DNA of 64,000 nt from Blautia schinkii (GCF_013304825.1 NZ_JAAWUO010000012.1:62001-126000); one strand, 5' to 3'. Positions 6,968 through 15,513 are shown, counted from the stretch's first letter. Numbers and translations: made by a program. Notes: generated by a model not told the origin, from the letters alone.

Positions 6968-9408
6968 AGACAATAAGCAGGATTGCATATAGCAATGACA
7001 AAAGGAACAGGACAAGAAGTATACTGATCATGATGGCAATCTGTCTGACCACGATGCTGCTTGTTATCATCAGTACTGTGGGAAATGGGGTAATTCATTT
7101 ACAGAAAAGTCAGGCGGCAGGATCATATGGAAGCAATTATGGTCTGTTTGTTTCCGCAGACGGATCGCAGTTAAAAGAAGTAAACCGCCGTGCGGAAATA
7201 GATGCTACAGGCACTATGTGCACCGAAGGTATCATAAAAGGCAATGAAAAAGGCGGGTTTGTCTGCATGGATGAGACTGCAAGAAAAATGCTTCCTTATA
7301 ATAAAGAATATGAGTTGAAGGAAGGAAAGTATCCGGAAAAAATGCAGGAAATTGCCGCAGGAAGAGCATTTTTTCGTGCAATGGGATATGGTGATGTAAA
7401 GATCGGAGATACGGTTACACTGGATTACCGCGCAGGGATGCAGTCAGAATATAAGCCGGAAGAATTTGTTGTCAGCGGAATCCTATATGATCGGGATGAG
7501 TATACCATCGAGGCATCTTATGTTGCTTTCGGGTCACAGGAGTTTTATGATGAGCACGTCGCAGAGAATGACAGACAGTATAATATTTATTTTACTTTAA
7601 ATGATTCTGCAAATGTATCTATGAATAATATTGATTCGGTTATGAAGCAGATTGCAGCAGCTTGTGGGATCGAAGAAAAAAACGTTATAGTCAATGATCT
7701 CTATTTGCAATGGGTCTTGCAGCCGAGTTATGAAACGATTGCGGTATGCGGGGTTTTGATTCTTGCAATTGTACTTTTCTCTGTTGTGGTCATTTATAAT
7801 ATTTTTCAGGTCGGTATTGCCAACAAAATACAGGAGTATGGAAAAATCAAGGCTCTGGGAGCGACAAAAAAGCAGATGAAACAACTGATCTTCAGAGAGG
7901 GCATTTTTTTGACATTTTTTTCAATACCAGTTGGATTGCTTTTTGGCTTTCTGATTGCAAAATGCGGTTTTAACTGGCTGGTAGAACAGGGGAACCTTGT
8001 ATCAACCGGAACTGGCTCTATGGGAGTTCAAAATCAGCAGGTGCCTCTGTTTTCCCTGCCTGTTATGCTTCTCTGTATTTTCGTATCATTTCTTACCGTT
8101 GCTTTGGCACTGCGTAAACCAATGAAAATTGTTTCACGGATTTCACCTATCGAAGCAACACGGTATTTAGAAAATGCAGAAACACAAAAAAAAGGAAAAC
8201 GAAATGGCAGAAAAAATGTCACCGTGTTTTCTATGGCAATGGCAAATGTAACGGGTAATCCCAAAAGAACTATTGGTACTATCCTCACAATGGGTTTTTC
8301 TTGCGTATTGTTTGTGATTATCTCTAATTATGTGGGAAATATTGACACGGAGCATGAAGCACGTCTTTCCGTTAATCATGGACAATTTGAACTGCAGCTT
8401 GACTATTCTGCTGAGTACGATGAAAGATATCCGGAGAATAATCTGGATACGATTCTGACGGATAATCCATTGAATGATTCAATGATTGAAGAAATCAAAA
8501 GCATTCCAGGAGTGACAGATGTCATGACGAGAGAGATTGTCTCTGTAAATCTGAACGGAACAAGATTTCCGGCTGATATTGTGAGTAAAAATGATTTTGA
8601 TTTTATGCGCCAAGAAGGGGATATTGGCTCTATGGACTATGATCAGGCGGTAAAGAATGGTGAAATTTTCTTTGGTTGGTTGATGTGGATGGAACAAGAT
8701 GGATATGCTCCGGGTGAATCCATTGCATTTGACTTTGAGAATGGAAGTGAAACCTATACCTATCAGGGAAAGATTGCAGGATCCTTTGTAAGCGCGGACA
8801 CTTATCTTGTCATTCCGGAAGGTGTATACCGTTCCATGAATCCGAGAGGAACAGCCTATGGCTATCTGTGGGTGGACTGTGATAAAAAAGATGTGGCATC
8901 TGTAGAACAAAGTCTGAATACTTTGATTTCTAATACTTCGCATATAAAAATGGATACTTATCATGCGCAGTTACAATCTGCCGAATTTGCAAGCAGCATG
9001 ATGAAGCTTGGCTGTTATCTGTTTATGGCTATTGTAGGACTCATCGGGTTTATGAATATGGCGAATACCATGATCATGAATATTACGACAAAAAAGCAGG
9101 AATATGGTATATTACAGGCTGTGGGTATGACAAATAAACAATTAAATTTATGCCTGCAGTTACAGGGACTGATGTTTACGGTTGGTACCATATGCGTAGC
9201 TTTGATTATTGGTCTGCCGCTCGGCTATGCACTTTTTTCCTATGCAAAACATAATGGAATATTTGGAATGAATATCTATCATGTTCCAATCGTACCAATT
9301 TTTATTATGATTTTTTTGGTCGGTCTGTTGCAGATTGTACTTTCCTGCGTTTTAAGCAGTAATCTGAAAAAGGAAACGCTGGTAGAAAGAATAAGGTATC
9401 AGGGATAG
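6964..9408 (+). CDS. ABC exporter permease with two FtsX domains
   Basis: An 814-residue membrane protein. One helix near the N-terminus (about 20-40), an external domain of about 210 residues, then three helices (about 258-385) forming the first FtsX core. A second unit follows: a helix near 440, a second external domain of about 220 residues, and three helices (about 680-800). Both FtsX cores contain the characteristic EYGxxxAxGxTxxQ motif (EYGKIKALGATKKQ and EYGILQAVGMTNKQ). This two-unit design is shared by exporters of antimicrobial peptides, bacteriocins and lipoproteins. Start overlaps the ATPase stop. Regulated most likely by the adjacent two-component system. Confidence 0.93.
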   Translation: MKTISRIAYSNDKRNRTRSILIMMAICLTTMLLVIISTVGNGVIHLQKSQAAGSYGSNYGLFVSADGSQLKEVNRRAEIDATGTMCTEGIIKGNEKGGFVCMDETARKMLPYNKEYELKEGKYPEKMQEIAAGRAFFRAMGYGDVKIGDTVTLDYRAGMQSEYKPEEFVVSGILYDRDEYTIEASYVAFGSQEFYDEHVAENDRQYNIYFTLNDSANVSMNNIDSVMKQIAAACGIEEKNVIVNDLYLQWVLQPSYETIAVCGVLILAIVLFSVVVIYNIFQVGIANKIQEYGKIKALGATKKQMKQLIFREGIFLTFFSIPVGLLFGFLIAKCGFNWLVEQGNLVSTGTGSMGVQNQQVPLFSLPVMLLCIFVSFLTVALALRKPMKIVSRISPIEATRYLENAETQKKGKRNGRKNVTVFSMAMANVTGNPKRTIGTILTMGFSCVLFVIISNYVGNIDTEHEARLSVNHGQFELQLDYSAEYDERYPENNLDTILTDNPLNDSMIEEIKSIPGVTDVMTREIVSVNLNGTRFPADIVSKNDFDFMRQEGDIGSMDYDQAVKNGEIFFGWLMWMEQDGYAPGESIAFDFENGSETYTYQGKIAGSFVSADTYLVIPEGVYRSMNPRGTAYGYLWVDCDKKDVASVEQSLNTLISNTSHIKMDTYHAQLQSAEFASSMMKLGCYLFMAIVGLIGFMNMANTMIMNITTKKQEYGILQAVGMTNKQLNLCLQLQGLMFTVGTICVALIIGLPLGYALFSYAKHNGIFGMNIYHVPIVPIFIMIFLVGLLQIVLSCVLSSNLKKETLVERIRYQG

Positions 9409-9422
9409 CAAGTAATATGTAA

Positions 9423-9453
9423 TGAACTAGGTCTTAACGAAGAGGAGAAATAG
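9423..9453 (+). repeat. Relic copy of the 3' end of the 58-aa membrane-protein gene
   Basis: The codons ATATGTAATGAA...AACGAAGAGGAGAAATAG just after the permease stop repeat the end of the gene at 3984-4160 (ATATGTAACGAAGAGGAAAAATAG), with a 12-base insertion. The module 4185-9408 is thus flanked by short direct repeats of coding origin, pointing to duplication or insertion. No start codon or ribosome site belongs to this copy. Confidence 0.5.
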
Positions 9454-9476
9454 ATAACTTCCAGTTGTGCCAACTT

Positions 9477-9519
9477 GCCCTTTGAGAGAGGAGAAATCCC
9501 TTTCTCAAAGGGCTTTTTC
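9477..9519 (+). terminator. Terminator of the exporter operon
   Basis: GCCCTTTGAGA pairs with TCTCAAAGGGC around a 15-base loop, followed by TTTTTCT. The stretch from here to the antitoxin start (9774) has no intact gene. Confidence 0.88.
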
Positions 9520-9616
9520 TATTTATACGGATATTCGCAAACTACAAGATAAAGCCAAAACTTCATATTACCAAGTAAATGAAAAGCAGGAGAACAGTAT
9601 TCGATTAAAAGAATGA

Positions 9617-9675
9617 CAGGTGGCAGAGTCATTGAAGCAAATACAGATTTTTATAGATACCTTATCTGCCACCTG
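9617..9675 (+). repeat. Inverted repeat in decayed coding sequence upstream of the antitoxin
   Basis: CAGGTGGCAGA (9617-9627) and TCTGCCACCTG (9665-9675) form an 11-bp perfect inverted repeat with a 37-base loop. The surrounding frame from about 9583 to the stop at 9691 reads as plausible protein (SIKRMTGGRVIEANTDFYRY and on) without a start, so it looks like the tail of a lost mobile-element gene. The repeat could also serve as a structured leader or operator for the antitoxin operon, whose start is 100 bases away. Confidence 0.4.
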
Positions 9676-9773
9676 CCGTCTGCCGGTGTATGAAATTACG
9701 AAAACAGATTGCGAATCGCATGCAACTTGCAATCAAACAAGATATAATGAAGAAAAAAGAGGAGGCGATATCT

Positions 9774-10082
9774 ATGGCAAGAACAGCAAATGTATTTGCA
9801 CGTGTCGAACCTGAAATAAAAGAACAGGCAGAGCAGGTGCTTGATCGACTTGGAATTCCAATGTCCAATGCAGTAGGAATGTTTCTGAGACAGATTGTGC
9901 TCCAGAGAGGAATTCCTTTTGAAATGAAACTTCCAGCTTATGAGGAGCCTGTGGCATATGGTTCTCTGACAAAGGAACAGTTCAATGCAGAAATAGAAAA
10001 AGGCATGGAAGATATTAAGGCTGGCAGAGTGTATTCAGCAGATGAAGTTGAAGCAGAAATGAAACGGGAATTTGGTATATGA
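9774..10082 (+). CDS. relB: RelB/DinJ-family antitoxin
   Basis: 102 residues. The N-terminus has the ribbon-helix-helix pattern of RelB/DinJ antitoxins: ANVFARVEPEIKEQAEQVLD, LGIPMSNAVGMFLRQIV and RGIPFEM. The C-terminal acidic half (KGMEDIKAGRVYSADEVEAEM) is the typical toxin-wrapping tail. ATG 9774 is chosen because GAGGAGG lies eight bases upstream; the frame extends to 9690 without a ribosome site. Its stop overlaps the toxin start by 4 bases (ATGA). As in the family, it should neutralise the toxin and repress its own promoter; the operator is not certain. Confidence 0.93.
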   Translation: MARTANVFARVEPEIKEQAEQVLDRLGIPMSNAVGMFLRQIVLQRGIPFEMKLPAYEEPVAYGSLTKEQFNAEIEKGMEDIKAGRVYSADEVEAEMKREFGI

Positions 10083-10399
10083 AATATAAAGTGATGTATA
10101 CAGCAGGAGCAAAGAAAGATCTGCGAAATATTTTCAGATATATTTCAGAGGAACTGTTAGCTCCAGAGAATGCTGCAGGACAGACAGAGCGGATGCTGGA
10201 TACTATGCCGAACAGAAATCGGCTCTATGAGGAAGAACCGTGGCACAGCAGAGGACTTCGATTCTTTCCGGTGGATAATTATCTGGTATTTTACAAAACA
10301 GATGATGAAACTGAAGCGGTATATGTAGTGCGAATTATGTATGGTGGACGTGATGTTCATAAACAGTTAAATCAAACAGAAGACGTTTCAGTAAATTAA
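10079..10399 (+). CDS. relE: RelE/ParE-family toxin, possibly with small internal deletion
   Basis: 106 residues with the RelE/ParE fold: MKYKVMYTAGAKKDLRNIFR, the linker after the two helices, then the basic strand region RGLRFFPVDNYLVFY and the C-terminal VVRIMYGGRDVHKQL. Family toxins are mRNA interferases (RelE) or gyrase inhibitors (ParE); sequence alone does not decide between them. Between the second helix and the MPNRNRLYEEEPW segment the spacing seems about five or six residues shorter than I would expect in related toxins, which could weaken activity. That is an impression from memory, not an alignment. Translationally coupled to the antitoxin. Confidence 0.88.
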   Translation: MKYKVMYTAGAKKDLRNIFRYISEELLAPENAAGQTERMLDTMPNRNRLYEEEPWHSRGLRFFPVDNYLVFYKTDDETEAVYVVRIMYGGRDVHKQLNQTEDVSVN

Positions 10400-10424
10400 A
10401 ACAGAATATGGAACTAAAACACGC

Positions 10425-10461
10425 GCAGTTAGTCTATGAAAAATAGGTTAGCTGCTTTTTT
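10425..10461 (+). terminator. Terminator of the toxin-antitoxin operon
   Basis: GCAGTTAGTCTAT faces ATAGGTTAGCTGC with two wobble pairs and one mismatch, then TTTTTT. It lies 25 bases after the toxin stop. Confidence 0.6.
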
Positions 10462-10485
10462 CATGTAAAAAAGGAGGTGCCGTGT

Positions 10486-10605
10486 ATGGGATATGCACGT
10501 AAAGATGTAGAGAAAACAAAGAAAATAGCAAAGAAATTTGTGCGCTATCAAGAGGGTGCAGAGCTTTATAGCATTGGACTGACGAAATTGAATAATACGG
10601 AGTGA
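10486..10605 (+). pseudogene. Truncated excisionase-like mobile-element protein
   Basis: A 39-codon frame with a perfect ribosome site (AAGGAGG, 10472-10478). It begins MGYARKDVEKTKKIAKKFVR and continues through EGAELYSIGLTK, the N-terminal half of a small DNA-binding protein common in Lachnospiraceae integrative elements (I believe the DUF6462 type). The helix-turn-helix that should follow is replaced by a few unrelated codons and a stop. It is therefore a broken gene and another sign that this stretch is decayed mobile DNA. Nothing else is visible between here and the convergent TetR gene at 10666. Confidence 0.55.
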
Positions 10606-10665
10606 AAGCCGTTACTGCGACTGGGCAGTTACAAGCCCGAATTACCGTACTCATATAAGTTCCTC

Positions 10666-11247
10666 TCAGATTCCATGAAATGCCCGGTATTCCCGGTACA
10701 TTTCAATCATATTTTTTCTTGCATTTTTCAAATAAGAAGTATCGGCGCTGATTCGTCCAAGAAGAAAATATCCCTGATAGATAGAAAGCATGCGCTGAGA
10801 AAGAATTTTTGCATGATCTGGAGACAATCCGGAGTATAACAATACTTCCTGAAAAATCTGCTCAAATTTTTTCAGTCTTTCCATAAATACAGATGCAACT
10901 GCAGGCTTGCTAAGTGCTGTTTCCATACCCATCACCGCATACGGGCAGCCTGCAAATGTTTGTCCATTTGTCCTTTCAGATAAAAAATCAAAGATTTCTT
11001 CAATAAAACTTTCCCAGTCATTTCCCTGAGAACTATTTTGAAATTGTTCCAGTAAGATTTTTTGATAGTATTCCGCTACCGCTGTTGCCAGGTCATCCTT
11101 GCTTTTGAAATAAAAATAAAAAGATCCTTTTGGAAGGTCTGTTTGTTTGAGGATTTCGCTGATTCCAGTAGCAGAATACCCATTTTTCCAAAATAATTCA
11201 GCAGCACACTCGATCAGGCGTTGTCTGGATTCTTCACCCTTTTTCAA
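10666..11247 (-). CDS. TetR/AcrR-family transcriptional regulator
   Basis: 193 residues. The N-terminal TetR helix-turn-helix is textbook: RQRLIECAAELFWKNGYSATG, ISEILKQTDLPKGSFYFYFKSKDDL. The C-terminal half is a helical ligand-binding and dimerisation domain. It is the second gene of a two-gene operon behind a DUF3786 gene, overlapping its end by 14 bases. A palindrome ATAGAC-N6-GTCTAT upstream of the operon (11913-11930) is the likely operator, implying autorepression released by a ligand. The ligand is unknown. Confidence 0.93.
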   Translation of the reverse strand: MKKGEESRQRLIECAAELFWKNGYSATGISEILKQTDLPKGSFYFYFKSKDDLATAVAEYYQKILLEQFQNSSQGNDWESFIEEIFDFLSERTNGQTFAGCPYAVMGMETALSKPAVASVFMERLKKFEQIFQEVLLYSGLSPDHAKILSQRMLSIYQGYFLLGRISADTSYLKNARKNMIEMYREYRAFHGI

Positions 11248-11872
11248 TTCGCATTTCCTCCTTCAGTCTGGAAAACAGATGTGTAAGTGCAAACATAAGC
11301 GTTTCATAATGCATGTAATCTAAAGTATTCCTATCTGCAAGAATTTGAAGACTTGCCGGGAACTCGTCATCAGCTTCCCAGAAACGAATGATAATCGGCA
11401 AAAAAGGAAAAAGATTTAATTTAAAAGCAACATCTCCTTTTTCCAGTTCTTTTCCGGAAAGTGATATACAGGCATTACGCAATTCAATGGTTTTTCCGTT
11501 AAAAAAGTCAGCGGTATTCTGAAAAAATCCTCTGTTCGGTGAGAGATTTCCTGTTCGGACAGAGGAAAGGCTGTTTATATTTACAAATTCATGTGACAGA
11601 TGGCATCTATCCTTTGAATAACATAAAACATCATAAATAGTCATTGCTTCATTATGATTGGCTTCATGAACTGTTTCAAAATCATTATCTGACCACTGAA
11701 CACTTCCCGTTTTTCGGTTAATACGATAGGTACGGTTAATAAAAGTAATATATAACCAGTCAGAATTGTAATCTAATGAATATTTATGTATCATTGTAGC
11801 CTGATCATATTGCAGGAAAACATGTGCCATTGAAATTTTTGTTTTATCATAATTAGTGAGAGCTTTTGTCAT
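11234..11872 (-). CDS. DUF3786-family protein
   Basis: About 212 residues, soluble, no signal peptide. The last third carries the DUF3786 hallmark pattern: a hydrophobic strand with LFPFLPIIIRFWEADDEFPASLQILAD and a C-terminal helix ending ALTHLFSRL. In anaerobes this family is often next to corrinoid or redox genes; its biochemical role is unknown to me. ATG 11872 is chosen since GGAGG lies five bases before it; a TTG at 11884 would place the ribosome site inside the gene. Co-transcribed with the TetR regulator that probably controls it, so it may act on the regulator's ligand or stress. Confidence 0.75.
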   Translation of the reverse strand: MTKALTNYDKTKISMAHVFLQYDQATMIHKYSLDYNSDWLYITFINRTYRINRKTGSVQWSDNDFETVHEANHNEAMTIYDVLCYSKDRCHLSHEFVNINSLSSVRTGNLSPNRGFFQNTADFFNGKTIELRNACISLSGKELEKGDVAFKLNLFPFLPIIIRFWEADDEFPASLQILADRNTLDYMHYETLMFALTHLFSRLKEEMRIEKG

Positions 11873-11912
11873 ATATCCCTCCAAGAATATTTTTGTTGTA
11901 GTTATTTACAAA

Positions 11913-11930
11913 ATAGACTAATCGGTCTAT
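11913..11930 (-). promoter_or_regulatory. Palindromic operator for the TetR-family regulator
   Basis: ATAGAC-TAATCG-GTCTAT: 6-bp perfect arms with a 6-base spacer, 41 bases upstream of the DUF3786 start. The form (GACYNATCGGTC-like) is common for TetR/AcrR operators. Confidence 0.65.
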
Positions 11931-12046
11931 AAAGTCAATACATTTTGCGTAACAAATAAAAATTAATGATCATGAAAAGTAAATGACTAAGACTTCCCAT
12001 ACCTTCTGATGGCAGATGACAGAATCCCGGCAGTCAACTACTGCAA

Positions 12047-12093
12047 AACAGTATATAACAGTTGACAACAGTATTATACTGTTATATACTGTT
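12047..12093 (+). promoter_or_regulatory. Sigma-A promoter inside a nested palindromic GntR operator
   Basis: TTGACA (12062-12067), 17 bases, TATACT (12085-12090). The spacer holds a palindrome AACAGTATTATACTGTT (12067-12083), and a larger inverted repeat AACAGTATATAACAGT (12047-12062) / ACTGTTATATACTGTT (12078-12093) encloses the whole promoter. A dimeric regulator bound here would block both hexamers, so autorepression by the GntR protein encoded next is very likely. Confidence 0.8.
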
Positions 12094-12111
12094 TACAAGA
12101 GGAGGAAACAT

Positions 12112-12486
12112 ATGAAGCTTATAATCAATAATACATCGATGGTACCAATTTATGAGCAGATCATGGAGCAGATCAAGGCGCAGATCATCTCCGGAGAATT
12201 AAAAGAAAATGATATATTGCCGTCCGTGAGAACAATGGCAAAAGAACTGAAGATCAGTGCACTTACTGTGAAGAAAGCATATGACAATCTGGAAGCAGAG
12301 GGCATGACAGTCACAGTTCATGGAAAAGGAACGTATGTAGCGGCTTCGAATACACAGCTGATGGAAGAAGAGCGCAGGAAAGAGGTTGAGGCGGATCTGG
12401 AAGAAGCGATTCAGAAGGGAAGGCGCTGCGGAATGAAGGAGGAAGAGATCCGTTCGTTGTTTGAACTCATCATGGAGGATGAATGA
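12112..12486 (+). CDS. GntR-family regulator, YtrA subfamily
   Basis: 124 residues: an N-terminal winged helix (VPIYEQIMEQIKAQIISGEL, LPSVRTMAKELKISALTVKKAY, GKGTYVA) followed by only about 50 residues of coiled, charged helix, the short effector domain of the YtrA group. ATG 12112 follows GAGGAGG by six bases; the longer frame from 12016 would run through the promoter and is rejected. It overlaps the ABC ATPase gene by 4 bases (ATGA), as in ytrAB operons, where the regulator represses its own transporter operon. The inducer is often a cell-wall-active antibiotic in this subgroup; here that is only analogy. Confidence 0.93.
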   Translation: MKLIINNTSMVPIYEQIMEQIKAQIISGELKENDILPSVRTMAKELKISALTVKKAYDNLEAEGMTVTVHGKGTYVAASNTQLMEEERRKEVEADLEEAIQKGRRCGMKEEEIRSLFELIMEDE

Positions 12487-13337
12487 TTATGTTAGAGATC
12501 AAAGGAGTAAAGAAAAGCTACGGTGAATTTCAGTTAGACTGTTCGTTAAATGTAGATAAAGGAAGAATCACCGGTCTGGTTGGAGAGAACGGAGCCGGTA
12601 AGAGTACTTTGTTCAAGGCAGTGCTCGGACTCATTTCTTATGATGCCGGTGAGATAAAGATCCTGGGAAAAATACCGGAAGAGTTAAGTGAAAAAGAGAA
12701 AGAAGAGCTGGGAGTTGTCCTGGCAGAAGCCGGATTCAGTGGATACTTGAAAGGGAAAGATGTTGAGGCAGTCCTTGCCAAATTATATCCAAAGTTTGAA
12801 GCAGAAAAATTTCATCAGATGTGTGAAGAATATCAGATTCCGTTGGATAAATTTATAAAAGAGTACTCAACAGGAATGAAAGCAAAGCTGAATCTGATCA
12901 TTGCATTGACACATCAGGCAGAATTCCTGATGCTGGATGAGCCGACAGCAGGGCTTGATGTCGGAGCGAGGGAAAGGATGCTGGATATTTTAAGAGCGTA
13001 TATGGAAGAAGAGCCGGAGAGAAGTATCCTGATCAGCTCACATATTTCTTCGGACTTAGAACATCTGTGTGATGACATTTATGTGATACATAAAGGAAAG
13101 ATCATACTTCATGAAGCGATGGATACGATTCTTGAAAAATATGCAGTGTTGAAGGTCAGTGAGGAACAATATCAGGCAGTGGATAAAAGGTATCTTTTGA
13201 AAGAGAAAAAAGAGTTTTTTGGAGTTGCCTGTCTGACGAACGAGAAGCAGTATTATATAGAAAATTATCCGGAAATCGTAGTAGAGAGCGGATCACTCGA
13301 TCAGGTGATCCTGATGTTGACAGGGGGCGAAAGATGA
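12483..13337 (+). CDS. ABC transporter ATPase (YtrB-like)
   Basis: 284 residues with Walker A GENGAGKST, a divergent signature KEYSTGMKAK, Walker B FLMLDEPTAGLD and H-loop LISSHISSDLE. The weakly conserved signature (STGMK rather than SGGQ) and the ~60-residue C-terminal extension are typical of YtrB/BcrA-type ATPases. It overlaps the GntR gene upstream and the permease gene downstream (ATGATG at 13334), forming a three-gene operon. The transporter probably exports or relocates a membrane-active compound, by family analogy. Confidence 0.93.
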   Translation: MIMLEIKGVKKSYGEFQLDCSLNVDKGRITGLVGENGAGKSTLFKAVLGLISYDAGEIKILGKIPEELSEKEKEELGVVLAEAGFSGYLKGKDVEAVLAKLYPKFEAEKFHQMCEEYQIPLDKFIKEYSTGMKAKLNLIIALTHQAEFLMLDEPTAGLDVGARERMLDILRAYMEEEPERSILISSHISSDLEHLCDDIYVIHKGKIILHEAMDTILEKYAVLKVSEEQYQAVDKRYLLKEKKEFFGVACLTNEKQYYIENYPEIVVESGSLDQVILMLTGGER

Positions 13338-14008
13338 TGAAAGGAATCAGAGGGCTTTTGGAAAAGGATTTTCGATTGTTTTTTCGACAGGGTGGTAATC
13401 TTTTTTTGGTGTTAGTGTTTGTAGCATTGTTTTTTATACTTACAGGAAAAACGGCAGCTGCTTTCATTGCAATGTATATCCCATCTGTTCTGGCGATATA
13501 TTCAGGTAATACGATCAGTTATGATGAAAATGGCCATGGTTACACATATTTATTTTCTTTACCCGTAAATAAAAAAATATATGTCAGAGAAAAATATATT
13601 TTTTCCTTTATCATGACAGCATGTGGATGGTGCATTGGAATGATCTGTGCAGGAATTATGGTACTCATAAATCCTGAAGAGGTGTTTGATCTGGAAATGC
13701 TGGCAATGGAGTTGATCACATTTTTTGTGTTTCAGGCAATTGCGGGAATTATGATCGCGATCAGGATAAGGTTCGAAGGAGAGAAAGGGCGAATTGTGCT
13801 GCCAATCGCAATTTTAATTATTTTTGCGATTTGTTATACAATTAGATCTTTTGTGAAGACTAACCTGGGATTAAAAGAAAGTATTCTGCATATGATAGGG
13901 GGAATAGGGGATTTTGAAATCGCGATTGCCCTTATTGTGCTTAGTCTGCTTATATGGTTTGTTTCGTATAAGTATAGTATGAGTGCTATGAAGAAGAAAG
14001 AGTTTTAA
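13334..14008 (+). CDS. ABC-2 type permease
   Basis: 224 residues with six predicted membrane helices, in pairs near 20-55, 95-125, 135-155, 160-180 and 195-215. It matches the ABC2_membrane_5 style: an N-terminal LLEKDFRLFFRQGG segment, the short motif YDENGHGYTYLFSLPVNKKIYVREKY at about residues 57-82, and a basic C-terminus. It is the membrane partner of the ATPase just upstream. No substrate-binding component is present. The 155 bases after it hold a short inverted repeat (CCTTGT/ACAAGG near 14122-14144) but no U-rich terminator that I can see. Confidence 0.88.
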   Translation: MMKGIRGLLEKDFRLFFRQGGNLFLVLVFVALFFILTGKTAAAFIAMYIPSVLAIYSGNTISYDENGHGYTYLFSLPVNKKIYVREKYIFSFIMTACGWCIGMICAGIMVLINPEEVFDLEMLAMELITFFVFQAIAGIMIAIRIRFEGEKGRIVLPIAILIIFAICYTIRSFVKTNLGLKESILHMIGGIGDFEIAIALIVLSLLIWFVSYKYSMSAMKKKEF

Positions 14009-14163
14009 GCTAGGCGTGGCAAAAATGCTCCATTAAAAATAATGATTATATGGATGCAATAGCTACCAAAAATATGAGAAAAACTTTGTGAAAAAATAGG
14101 ATTGTGTTTCGTAAGAGTCCCTTGTAAAATAGCGGACAAGGATGAAAAGAAAAGGAGAATCTT

Positions 14164-15513
14164 ATGGGAACCAATGAAAAAGATATGACTGCCGGATCTC
14201 CCGGAAAACTGATCATAACTTTTGCCATACCAATGATGCTTGGAAATATTTTTCAGCAGTTTTATACAATGGCAGACACCATGATCGTCGGACAAGTGGT
14301 AGGAGTTAAGGCACTGGCGGCAGTAGGTGCCGGTGATTGGCTGGTATGGCTGGTGTTGGGGATCATGACAGGTATCACACAGGGTTTTTCTATTCTTGTA
14401 TCTCAGTATTATGGAGCAAGGGAAAAGGAAAATCTGAAATGTGCAGTGGCGAAAAGCTATATCATGACAGCATTACTGTCTGTGGTCGTACTCGCAGTAA
14501 GTGAAGGTACAGTTTATCATGTTCTTTTATTCTTACAGACACCGGATAATGTCATTGATCTGACAATGCTATATTTGCGGCTGATTTTTGCAGGAATTCC
14601 GATCATAGCTGCTTATAATATATTTGCAGCGATCCTTCGGGCACTTGGAAACAGCAGATCTCCGTTGATCGCAATGACAGTGGCAGCAGTGATCAATGTG
14701 GGACTGGATCTGTTATTTGTGGCGGTTTTTGGCTGGGGTATAGCCGGAGCAGCAGTGGCGACCGTTATCGCACAGGGATTTTCAGCCTTATACTGTTTGA
14801 TCGTATTACGTAAAATCCCGGATATCCGCCTGGAAAAGAAGGATTTTTACAGGCAGCCCTCTATGAGCCTGCGACTTTTGGAACTGGGAGTTCCTCTTGC
14901 AATACAGAATGTGATCATCTCCGTGGGAGGACTTGTGGTACAGTATGTGATCAATGGATTTGGTTTTCTGTTTGTAGCCGGATTTACGGCAGCGAACAAG
15001 CTGTATGGAGTTTTGGAGATGGCTGCCGTTTCATATGGATACGCCATTACAACCTATGTGGGCCAGAATCTTGGTGCAAAAAAATACCAGAGGATTCGAA
15101 AAGGTGTGCGCAGCGGCACTTATATGGCAGTGCTCACTTCGGCTTTCATTTCTGGTATGATGGTGTTGTTTGGACGTAATGTACTGTCCCTGTTTGTATC
15201 CGGTGAACCGGATCAGACCCGACAGGTATTGGATATAGCATATAAGTATTTGTTTATTATGGCTGTCTTTTTGTGGGTGCTGTATCTGCTGTATGTGTAT
15301 CGTTCCGCTATCCAGGGCCTGGGTAATACTTTGATTCCGCTTGCCAGCGGCATTGCAGAATTTATCATGCGCGTCAGTGTTGCGCTGCTGCTGCCAAAAC
15401 TGATCGGCGAAGATGGAATATACTATGCAGAGATCTGTGCGTGGAGCAGCGCAGCTGTTTTATTATTCGTAAGTTATATGATCATTATACGGAAATATAA
15501 AGAAGTCTTATGA
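14164..15513 (+). CDS. MATE-family multidrug efflux transporter
   Basis: 449 residues, about 12 membrane helices, in two homologous halves. The family signatures are clear: an N-terminal GSPGKLIITFAIPMMLGNIFQQFY, MADTMIVGQVVG, and the second-half counterpart LELGVPLAIQNVIISVGGLVVQ. MATE proteins export cationic drugs and metabolites with Na+ or H+. AAGGAG lies seven bases before ATG 14164. It follows the GntR-ABC operon by 155 bases and may be read from it, since no strong terminator lies between. Substrate not predictable. Confidence 0.94.
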   Translation: MGTNEKDMTAGSPGKLIITFAIPMMLGNIFQQFYTMADTMIVGQVVGVKALAAVGAGDWLVWLVLGIMTGITQGFSILVSQYYGAREKENLKCAVAKSYIMTALLSVVVLAVSEGTVYHVLLFLQTPDNVIDLTMLYLRLIFAGIPIIAAYNIFAAILRALGNSRSPLIAMTVAAVINVGLDLLFVAVFGWGIAGAAVATVIAQGFSALYCLIVLRKIPDIRLEKKDFYRQPSMSLRLLELGVPLAIQNVIISVGGLVVQYVINGFGFLFVAGFTAANKLYGVLEMAAVSYGYAITTYVGQNLGAKKYQRIRKGVRSGTYMAVLTSAFISGMMVLFGRNVLSLFVSGEPDQTRQVLDIAYKYLFIMAVFLWVLYLLYVYRSAIQGLGNTLIPLASGIAEFIMRVSVALLLPKLIGEDGIYYAEICAWSSAAVLLFVSYMIIIRKYKEVL

